Shown: positions 26,508-32,495 of the stretch, piece by piece
Layout: each line of letters begins with the position of its first letter
Numbering within the stretch: the first letter of the stretch is position 1
NCBI GenBank assembly: GCA_030691075.1
Contig: JAUYFI010000094.1
Location: forward strand, 1-32,495
Direction: 5' to 3'
Length of the DNA stretch: 32,495 bases
Source: Sulfurisoma sp.
GTDB lineage: Bacteria > Pseudomonadota > Gammaproteobacteria > Burkholderiales > Rhodocyclaceae
Notes under the pieces: generated by a model
Database searches by the model: none
Seen by the model: only the letters and a program-made list of their open reading frames with translations
What the model was told of the DNA's origin: nothing
Program-made: the position numbers and the translations under genes

Positions 26508-26521
26508 TCATTTGCAAATGA
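26508..26521. promoter_or_regulatory. 14-bp perfect palindrome upstream of soxY
   Basis: TCATTTGCAAATGA is a perfect palindrome centred 27 bp before the soxY ATG. Its position in the leader of the sox operon makes it a candidate operator. The adjoining AATGAGAAT looks like half of a Fur site, but the other half is poor, so no regulator is assigned. Confidence 0.45.
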
Positions 26522-26595
26522 GAATGGTTGTGACATGAGACGCAGCAACAGGGTGGATTATTCCCTACGATATACAAAAAAATCCAGTCGACAGA

Positions 26596-27090
26596 TCAAA
26601 AGTCGGCGCTGGCGGCACGCCAATGACCGGACTTGCCGCCCATTTTCTCCAGCAGGCGGATCTCGCCCATGACCATGCCGCGGTCGACAGCCTTGCACAT
26701 GTCGTAAATGGTGAGCAGGGCGACCGATACGGCGGTCAGCGCCTCCATCTCGACGCCGGTGCGGCCGACGGTTTGCGCCGTGACTTCGCAATTAACGCAA
26801 CCGGTGGCTTCGTCGATGACGAACTCCGCCGCGACCCGCGTCAGCGGGAGCGGATGGCACAGCGGGATCAGTTCGGAGGCGCGCTTGGCCGCCTGGATCG
26901 CCGCGATGCGGGCGATGCCGAGCACGTCGCCCTTCTCGGCGTCGCCGGCCTTGATCAGCGCCAGGGTGGCCGGCTGCATGCGGATGGTTCCGGCGGCGCG
27001 GGCGCGGCGCTCGGTCTCGCTCTTGCCGCCGACATCGACCATGTGCGCCTGGCCGGCGCCGTCGAAATGGGTCAAGCCGTCGTGTGACAT
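26596..27090 (-). CDS. moaC: Cyclic pyranopterin monophosphate synthase MoaC
   Basis: MoaC acts with MoaA to form cPMP in molybdenum-cofactor synthesis. The 164-residue protein has the family motifs [28 protein letters not shown] and [28 protein letters not shown]. The expected end [10 protein letters not shown] is followed by ASADF, encoded by a copy of the dispersed repeat that directly abuts the stop codon. The gene is co-directional with, and 108 bp upstream of, soxY, and divergent from the BepA-like gene. Confidence 0.95.
   Translation of the reverse strand: MSHDGLTHFDGAGQAHMVDVGGKSETERRARAAGTIRMQPATLALIKAGDAEKGDVLGIARIAAIQAAKRASELIPLCHPLPLTRVAAEFVIDEATGCVNCEVTAQTVGRTGVEMEALTAVSVALLTIYDMCKAVDRGMVMGEIRLLEKMGGKSGHWRAASADF
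26598..26622 (-). repeat. Dispersed repeat copy 10 (moaC 3' end)
   Basis: The 17-base core is exact and three extension bases differ. It encodes the last residues of MoaC (AASADF), and the last T of the core is the first base of the moaC stop codon. Confidence 0.85.
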
Positions 27091-27155
27091 CTTTTTACAA
27101 ATCCCCGCATGGCGCGGCCGGCGAACTCCCGGTCCGAAACGCTATCATAGCCCCC

Positions 27156-28631
27156 ATGCGCTTCTCCTGGTTTTTTCCGCCGTTCGCCGCCGTGCTCTTG
27201 GGCCTGGCCCCGGCCGTGCTGGCCGAGGGTCTGCCCGATCTCGGCGAGGCCGCCCAGGTCGATCTTTCGCCGCTGGCCGAGAAACAGATCGGCGGCTCCA
27301 TCTTCCGCGAGATCCGCCTGCGCGAGCCGAGCTATCTCGACGATCCCGAAATCTCCGGCTACCTCAACCGCCTCGGCATGCGCCTGGTGGCGCAGAGCGG
27401 TGAGGCGCGGCAGGACTTCGAATTCTTCGTACTGCGCGACACCACGCTCAACGCCTTCGCCATGCCCGGCGGCTTCATCGGGGTGCATACCGGGCTGATC
27501 ACGTCGGCGCAATCCGAATCCGAGCTCGCCTCGGTGATCGCCCACGAAATCTCCCACGTCACCCAGCGTCACCTCGCCCGCATGATGGGCAAGCAGAGCC
27601 AGGCGCAACTGGTGTCGATGCTGGCGATGGCCGTGGCGGTACTGGCTTCGCGCAACAGCCCGGACCTCGCCACCGGCGCTCTCATGGCCGGCCAGGCCGC
27701 CGGCATCCAGAGCCAGCTCAACTACTCGCGCGACTTCGAGCGCGAGGCCGACCGGCTGGGGATCAACCTGCTGGAAAAGTCCGGCTACGACATTCGCGAC
27801 ATGGGCAGTTTCTTCGAGCGCCTGCAAAACTTCGGTCGCCTCTACGAGAACAATGCGCCGGGCTACCTGCGCACCCACCCGCTGACCACCGAGCGCATCG
27901 CCGACATGGGCAACCGTATTTCCCAGCGGCCCTATCGCCAGGTGCCGGATTCGCTCGACTTCCTCCTGGTGCGGGCCAAGCTCAAGGCTTTGGCAGGCGA
28001 TGCGCTGGAAGCGGTGACTCACTTCGACGGCCTGGTCAAGGAACGCAAGTTCGCCTCCGAGCCGGCGGCGCACTACGGCTACGCCGTGGCGCTGACCCGG
28101 GTCAAGGACTGGGTCGGCGCCGAGCGGGAACTGGCGCAGGCGCGCCGCCTCATGGCCCGAGGCCACGCCGAGGCCGCCGCGCCGATGCTCGAGACCCTGG
28201 CCGCCGAGCTGCGCCGGCGGCAGAACGACCTCGACGGTGCCCTGCGCCTGCTGCGTGCCGCCAGCCAGCGCTACCCGCAGGAACGGGCGGTCGCCTATGC
28301 CCTGGCCGAAACCCTGCTCGCCGCCGGGCGCCTGGACGAAGCCGTGCAGATCGGCAGCACCGATCTGCAGCTCTATCCGGCGGATGGCCGCATGCACGGC
28401 CTGCAAGCCAAAGCCTACGCCCTGCTCGGCAAGATGGCGCGCCAGCATCGCGCCCTGGCCGAGGCCTATGTCGCCAACGGCCAGTTGCTGGCGGCGATCG
28501 AGCAACTGCAACTGGCCCAGCAGGCGCGGGACGGCGATTTCTACGACAACGCCCAGATCGACGCCCGCCTGCGCGAGATCAAACGCCGGCAGGCCGAGGA
28601 AAAGAAGAAGGCTCGGCAACCGAACCCGTAG
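27156..28631 (+). CDS. BepA-like M48 metalloprotease with TPR repeats
   Basis: This 491-residue periplasmic protein has a signal peptide (residues 1-23, ending VLA), an M48 peptidase domain with the zinc motif HEISH (residue 130 onward) and a second acidic ligand in FEREADRLG (about residue 195). The C-terminal half is rich in Ala/Leu/Arg helices of TPR type. BepA (YfgC) maintains or degrades outer-membrane proteins such as LptD. An open frame extends 24 codons upstream but lacks a signal peptide, so the ATG at 27156 is chosen. It is divergent from moaC. Confidence 0.9.
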   Translation: MRFSWFFPPFAAVLLGLAPAVLAEGLPDLGEAAQVDLSPLAEKQIGGSIFREIRLREPSYLDDPEISGYLNRLGMRLVAQSGEARQDFEFFVLRDTTLNAFAMPGGFIGVHTGLITSAQSESELASVIAHEISHVTQRHLARMMGKQSQAQLVSMLAMAVAVLASRNSPDLATGALMAGQAAGIQSQLNYSRDFEREADRLGINLLEKSGYDIRDMGSFFERLQNFGRLYENNAPGYLRTHPLTTERIADMGNRISQRPYRQVPDSLDFLLVRAKLKALAGDALEAVTHFDGLVKERKFASEPAAHYGYAVALTRVKDWVGAERELAQARRLMARGHAEAAAPMLETLAAELRRRQNDLDGALRLLRAASQRYPQERAVAYALAETLLAAGRLDEAVQIGSTDLQLYPADGRMHGLQAKAYALLGKMARQHRALAEAYVANGQLLAAIEQLQLAQQARDGDFYDNAQIDARLREIKRRQAEEKKKARQPNP

Positions 28632-28795
28632 CGGTCGCTGCCGTGGCATAGCCCTGCTCAGATCGGGGCGACTTATTCGATAATCAAAAAATACGTTTTT
28701 GCAGTACCCCTACTAGTGTTAACCTCCACGCCCTATAAGAATTCAACCCTTCCCGCTATCCGGTAACGGGATCACATTCTCGGAGGAGTCTCAAG

Positions 28796-30001
28796 ATGGC
28801 ATTGGTCAATCCGCATGGCGGCGGCGCCCTCAAGCCGCTGCTGCTCGAAGGTTCCGCGCTCACGGCCGAACAGGCCCGCGCCAGGACGCTGCCCCAGCTC
28901 AAGGTCAGCTCGCGCGAAGCGGGCGACATCATCATGTTGGGCATCGGCGGTTTCACCCCCCTCGACGGTTTCATGACCCGTGCCGACTGGGAGGGTGTCT
29001 GCGACGGCATGAAAATGACCAACGGCCTGTTCTGGCCGATCCCCGTCACCCTGTCGACGGATGACGAAGCCATCAAGGCCGGCAGCGACATCGCCCTGGC
29101 CGACGGCGAGACCGGCGAGATCCTCGCGACCATGAAGGTGAACGAGCAATACACCATCGACAAGGCCCACGAGTGCATGGAAGTCTACAAGACGACCGAC
29201 ATGGAGCACCCGGGCGTCAAGATGGTCATGGCGCAGGGCAAGTACAACCTGGCCGGCGCGATCAAGGTGCTGTCCACCGGCGGCTTCAAGGAGAAATACG
29301 GCGAGCAGTTCATGACGCCGGCCGAGACTCGCGCCAAGTTCCAGGAAATCGGCTGGACCCGCGTCGCCGCCTTCCAGACCCGCAACCCGATGCACCGTTC
29401 GCACGAGTATCTGGCGAAAATCGCCATCGAGACCATGGACGGCGTGCTGGTTCATTCCCTGCTGGGCGCTCTCAAGCCGGGCGATATTCCCGCCGAGGTG
29501 CGTTCCGAGGCGATCTCCGTGCTGGTCGACAACTACTTCGCCCCCAACACCGTGATCCAGGCCGGCTACCCGCTCGACATGCGCTACGCCGGTCCGCGCG
29601 AGGCACTGCTGCATGCCCTGTTCCGCCAGAACTACGGCTGCTCGCACCTGATCGTCGGCCGCGACCACGCCGGCGTGGGCGACTTCTACGGCCCGTTCGA
29701 CGCCCAGAAGATCTTCGACGAGATCCCCAAGGATGCGCTCGAAACCAAGAACATGAACATCGACTGGACCTTCTGGTGCAACAAGTGCGGCGGCATGGCT
29801 TCGCAGCGTACCTGCCCGCACACCAAGGATGACCGCATCCTGTTGTCCGGCACCAAGGTACGTTCGATGCTGTCCGAAGGCCAGGATCTGCCGGTCGAAT
29901 TCAGCCGCCCCGAAGTGGCGAAGGTGCTGCAGAAGTACTATGCCGGCCTGAGCGCCGAAGAGAACGTCAAGGTAGAGTTGAAAGGCCATTCCGCGAGATA
30001 A
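28796..30001 (+). CDS. sat: Sulfate adenylyltransferase (dissimilatory ATP sulfurylase)
   Basis: Sat converts APS and pyrophosphate to ATP and sulfate in sulfur oxidisers, or runs in reverse in sulfate reducers. The 401-residue protein has the catalytic [11 protein letters not shown] and [12 protein letters not shown] motifs and a cysteine segment [15 protein letters not shown] typical of the dissimilatory type. A strong GGAGGAG lies 7 bp before the ATG. It is followed by aprB and aprA, so the two enzymes of the AMP-dependent sulfite oxidation route are adjacent. With the sox genes nearby, the oxidative direction is inferred. Confidence 0.96.
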   Translation: MALVNPHGGGALKPLLLEGSALTAEQARARTLPQLKVSSREAGDIIMLGIGGFTPLDGFMTRADWEGVCDGMKMTNGLFWPIPVTLSTDDEAIKAGSDIALADGETGEILATMKVNEQYTIDKAHECMEVYKTTDMEHPGVKMVMAQGKYNLAGAIKVLSTGGFKEKYGEQFMTPAETRAKFQEIGWTRVAAFQTRNPMHRSHEYLAKIAIETMDGVLVHSLLGALKPGDIPAEVRSEAISVLVDNYFAPNTVIQAGYPLDMRYAGPREALLHALFRQNYGCSHLIVGRDHAGVGDFYGPFDAQKIFDEIPKDALETKNMNIDWTFWCNKCGGMASQRTCPHTKDDRILLSGTKVRSMLSEGQDLPVEFSRPEVAKVLQKYYAGLSAEENVKVELKGHSAR

Positions 30002-30115
30002 TAAGCGGTTTGAGAAGTCGAATGCCGCCCGCCGCCCCCGCCAAGAGTCGGGCGCGACGGGTGTCCGGGAGTAGTTGTTTTTTTAAGTGAATCGCCACCA
30101 AGGAGTAAGAAAGCT

Positions 30116-30589
30116 ATGCCAACCTTTGTTCGTACCGAGAAGTGCGATGGCTGCAAGGGTCAGGACAAGACCGCTTGCATGTACATCTGCCCGCATGACC
30201 TGATGAAACTGGACAAGGACGGTTCCGACACCGGCCACGCCATGAAGGCTTTCAACCAGGAACCGGAGCAGTGCTGGGAGTGTTATTCCTGCGTCAAGAT
30301 CTGCCCGCAGGGCGCCATCGAATGCCGTCATTACGCCGACGTCGTGCCGCTGGGCGGCTCGGTGCAGCCGATGCGCGGTTCCGATTCCATCATGTGGACC
30401 ATCAAGTTCCGCAATGGCAACATCAAGCGCTTCAAGTTCCCGATCCGCACCACCCCCGAGGGCTCCATCGATCCCTACGGTAACAAGCCGATGCCCAAGG
30501 TCGCCGAACTCACCGTCGAAGGCGTGTTCACCAAGGCCATGATGGGTGGCTATCGCGCCGGCAACCCCGCCGAACTGATCCGCAAGTAA
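30116..30589 (+). CDS. aprB: Adenylylsulfate reductase, beta subunit
   Basis: AprB carries two [4Fe-4S] clusters that move electrons to or from the FAD of AprA. The 157-residue protein has CDGCKGQDKTACMYICP (Cys 10, 13, 21, 25) and CWECYSCVKICP (Cys 53, 56, 59, 63), then the C-terminal arm that wraps the alpha subunit. An AAGGAG lies 10 bp before the ATG. Between sat and aprB there is a T7 stretch near 30077-30083 after a weak GC-rich hairpin, possibly a partial attenuator. Confidence 0.97.
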   Translation: MPTFVRTEKCDGCKGQDKTACMYICPHDLMKLDKDGSDTGHAMKAFNQEPEQCWECYSCVKICPQGAIECRHYADVVPLGGSVQPMRGSDSIMWTIKFRNGNIKRFKFPIRTTPEGSIDPYGNKPMPKVAELTVEGVFTKAMMGGYRAGNPAELIRK

Positions 30590-30611
30590 TTTTTTGATCG
30601 AGGAATAAAAA

Positions 30612-32495
30612 ATGGCTGGTACTTTTGACAAACCGGAAGTCGTCCAGGAAGAACTGGACATCCTGCTGATCGGCGGCGGCATGGCCTGCTGCGGTACGGC
30701 TTACGAAATGATGCGCTGGGCCGAGGCCGTCAAGGCCGAGACCGGCAAGGAACTCAAGATCAAGCTGGTCGACAAGGCCGCCATGGACCGCTCCGGCGCC
30801 GTGGCGATGGGCCTGTCCGCGATCAACACCTACATCGGCGACAAGCAGGACCCCGCCGACTACGCCCGCATGGTCTCCAACGACCTGATGGGCATCACCC
30901 GCGACGACCTGGCCTACGATGTGGGTCGCAACGTCGATGACTCCGTGCATCTGTTCGAGGAGTGGGGCCTGCCCATCTGGAAAACCGACGCCTCCGGTGT
31001 CCGTCACGACGGCGCCGATGCCATCAAGGAAGGCCTCCCCACCCTGAAGGACGGTGGTCAGCCGGTGCGTTCGGGCAAGTGGCAGATCATGATCAACGGC
31101 GAATCCTACAAGTGGATCGTTGCCGAAGCCGCCAAGAAGGCGCTCGGCCTCGACCGCATCCAGGAGCGTGTTTTCGTCGTCCATCTTATCAACGACAAGA
31201 ACGATCCCACCCGCGTTGCCGGCGCCGCCGGTTTCTCGGTGCGCGAGAACAAGATCTACATCTACAAGGCCAAGGCCATCATGCTGGCCGCCGGTGGTTG
31301 CGTGAATATCTTCCGTCCCCGCTCCGTCGGTGAGGGCACGGGTCGCGCCTGGTACCCGGTGTGGAACGCCGGTTCGACCTACGCCATGGCCGCCGAAGCC
31401 GGCGCCGAGATGACCATGATGGAAAACCGTTTCGTGCCCGCCCGCTTCAAGGACGGTTACGGCCCGGTCGGCGCCTGGTTCCTGCTGTTCAAAGCCAAGG
31501 CCGCCAACGCCTACGGCGAAGACTACATGACCAAGAACAAGGAAATGCTGAACGACTACCCGCCCTACGGGCAGGCCGCCGTTCCCGCTTCCTGCCTGCG
31601 CAACCACCTGATGCTCAAGGAGATGAAGGAAGGTCGCGGCCCGATCTGGATGGACACCGTCACCGCGCTGGCCAAGCTGCGCGAGACCCTGTCGCCGAAA
31701 GAGGTCAAGCACCTCGAAGCCGAGGCCTGGGAAGACTTCCTCGACATGTGTATCGGTCAGTGCGGCGTCTGGGTTGGCGAGAACATCGAGCCCGAGAAGA
31801 AGATGTCCGAGTTGATGCCGACCGAGCCCTACCTGCTGGGCAGTCACTCCGGCTGCTGCGGCATCTGGGTGTCCGGCCCGACCGACGTCGGTGCCCCCAC
31901 TGATGAGACCGAAGCTGGCGTGCCCGCTCACCTGCCGAAGGGCTGGAACTGGGGTTATCGCTCCATGACCACCGTCAAGGGTCTGTTTACCGCCGGTGAC
32001 GGCGTGGGCGCTTCCGGCCACAAGTTCTCCTCCGGTTCGCATGCCGAAGGCCGCCTGGCCGCCAAGGCCATGGTCAAGTACTGCCTCGACAATGCCGATC
32101 TCAAGCTTGAGTTCGACGAGACGACCGAACAGATCGCCGAAGCGATCTGGAAGCCGGTTCGCACCTTCCTCGAGTTCAAGGACTACACGACCGCCATCGA
32201 CGTCAACCCCAACTACATCACGCCCAAGATGCTGCAGTTCCGCCTGCAGAAGATCATGGACGAGTATGTTGCCGGTTGCGCCACCTACTACAACACCAAC
32301 GACAAGATGCTGGCTGTTGCGGAAGAGAAGCTCGAGATGCTGAAGGAAGACGCCCAGAAGATGCGTGCGAAGGATCTGCACGAACTGCTGCGCGCCTGGG
32401 AAAACTACCATCGCATCCTGACGGCCGAAGCCCACATGAAGCACATCCAGTTCCGCGAAGAGAGCCGTTACCCCGGCTTCTACTATCGCACCGAC
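30612..32495 (+). CDS. aprA: Adenylylsulfate reductase, alpha subunit (3'-truncated)
   Basis: AprA is the flavin subunit that interconverts APS and sulfite plus AMP. The frame is open from the ATG at 30612 (GAGGA 7 bp upstream) to the window edge, 628 codons with no stop. The N-terminal dinucleotide motif is ILLIGGGMACCGTAYEM; other typical parts are DKAAMDRSGAVAMGLSAINTYIG, MLAAGGCVNIFRPRSVGEGTGRAWYP and GLFTAGDGVGASGHKFSSGSHAEGR. The C terminus reaches ESRYPGFYYRTD, so only a few tens of residues are missing. An antisense open frame over most of this gene is a by-product of its GC-rich codon use. Confidence 0.97.
   Translation, partial: MAGTFDKPEVVQEELDILLIGGGMACCGTAYEMMRWAEAVKAETGKELKIKLVDKAAMDRSGAVAMGLSAINTYIGDKQDPADYARMVSNDLMGITRDDLAYDVGRNVDDSVHLFEEWGLPIWKTDASGVRHDGADAIKEGLPTLKDGGQPVRSGKWQIMINGESYKWIVAEAAKKALGLDRIQERVFVVHLINDKNDPTRVAGAAGFSVRENKIYIYKAKAIMLAAGGCVNIFRPRSVGEGTGRAWYPVWNAGSTYAMAAEAGAEMTMMENRFVPARFKDGYGPVGAWFLLFKAKAANAYGEDYMTKNKEMLNDYPPYGQAAVPASCLRNHLMLKEMKEGRGPIWMDTVTALAKLRETLSPKEVKHLEAEAWEDFLDMCIGQCGVWVGENIEPEKKMSELMPTEPYLLGSHSGCCGIWVSGPTDVGAPTDETEAGVPAHLPKGWNWGYRSMTTVKGLFTAGDGVGASGHKFSSGSHAEGRLAAKAMVKYCLDNADLKLEFDETTEQIAEAIWKPVRTFLEFKDYTTAIDVNPNYITPKMLQFRLQKIMDEYVAGCATYYNTNDKMLAVAEEKLEMLKEDAQKMRAKDLHELLRAWENYHRILTAEAHMKHIQFREESRYPGFYYRTD

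Noticed and set aside
26509..26540. A Fur box upstream of soxY
   Set aside because: One half (AATGAGAAT) resembles a Fur site but the opposite half has too few matches; kept only as a palindrome of unknown factor.
26571..26599. TTGATC-17-TGTATA as the soxY promoter
   Set aside because: The -10 match is poor (three of six) and it overlaps the moaC stop; other placements are equally weak, so no promoter is called.
30528..32444. A 638-codon open frame on the minus strand opposite aprA
   Set aside because: It lies antisense to a certain aprA with full family motifs. The translation is repetitive in Gly, Val and His with no recognisable domain, as expected opposite GC-rich coding DNA.

Overview
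The window is GC-rich, gene-dense bacterial DNA, most probably from a chemolithotrophic, sulfur-oxidising betaproteobacterium of the Rhodocyclales/Nitrosomonadales type (Sulfuritalea- or Thiobacillus-like). I infer this from the housekeeping order purM / AI-2E permease / hda / HAD phosphatase / pcnB / folK / panB / panC / panD, from a soxYZAXB cluster without soxCD, and from sat-aprB-aprA. The genus is not proven by the sequence alone. No rRNA, tRNA, CRISPR array, transposase or phage gene was seen.

Layout. 1-3208 (+): the 3' part of mutL, then miaA and a YcgR/PilZ protein, all overlapping. 3401-4435 (-): purM. 4490-12120 (+): the conserved housekeeping run, with a ParDE module placed between the HAD gene and pcnB and a broken BrnTA module between panB and panC. 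12121-13394: a decayed stretch with a terminator, a REP-like palindrome and a truncated DUF4143-type ATPase fragment, then a VapBC-type module (-). 13488-22182 (-): a long co-directional run that in transcription order is macA-like adaptor, ABC ATPase, an AAA/DUF4143 ATPase with its own promoter, ABC permease, then rfbF-rfbG-rfbH and a NAD-dependent sugar epimerase/reductase for a CDP-dideoxyhexose. 22281-26487 (-): soxY-soxZ-soxA-soxX-soxB, preceded by moaC. 27156-28631 (+): a BepA-like M48 protease. 28796-32495 (+): sat, aprB and aprA, the last cut by the window end.

The sulfur genes fit one pathway. SoxAX loads thiosulfate onto SoxYZ and SoxB hydrolyses off sulfate. Without SoxCD the sulfane sulfur must go elsewhere, and sulfite from that route can be oxidised by reverse APS reductase (AprAB) and Sat with ATP gain. 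The genes for the sulfane-sulfur step (dsr or sHdr) are not in this window.

The most unusual signal is not a gene. It is a dispersed repeat of about 25 bp with core CGCCAGCGCCGACTTTT and a 5' extension close to CGCCGTCC. There are ten copies in 32.5 kb, on both strands, inside genes and between them, and six lie within about 60 bp of a stop codon. In coding copies it reads as PPAPTF on one strand and KVGAGxTA on the other. In panC and rfbG it appears to have replaced family-conserved residues without changing the length. One inverted pair forms the pcnB terminator. The pattern resembles the DNA uptake sequences of Neisseriaceae and Pasteurellaceae, but I do not recognise this motif as a described uptake signal. 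It is the best candidate here for an undescribed system.
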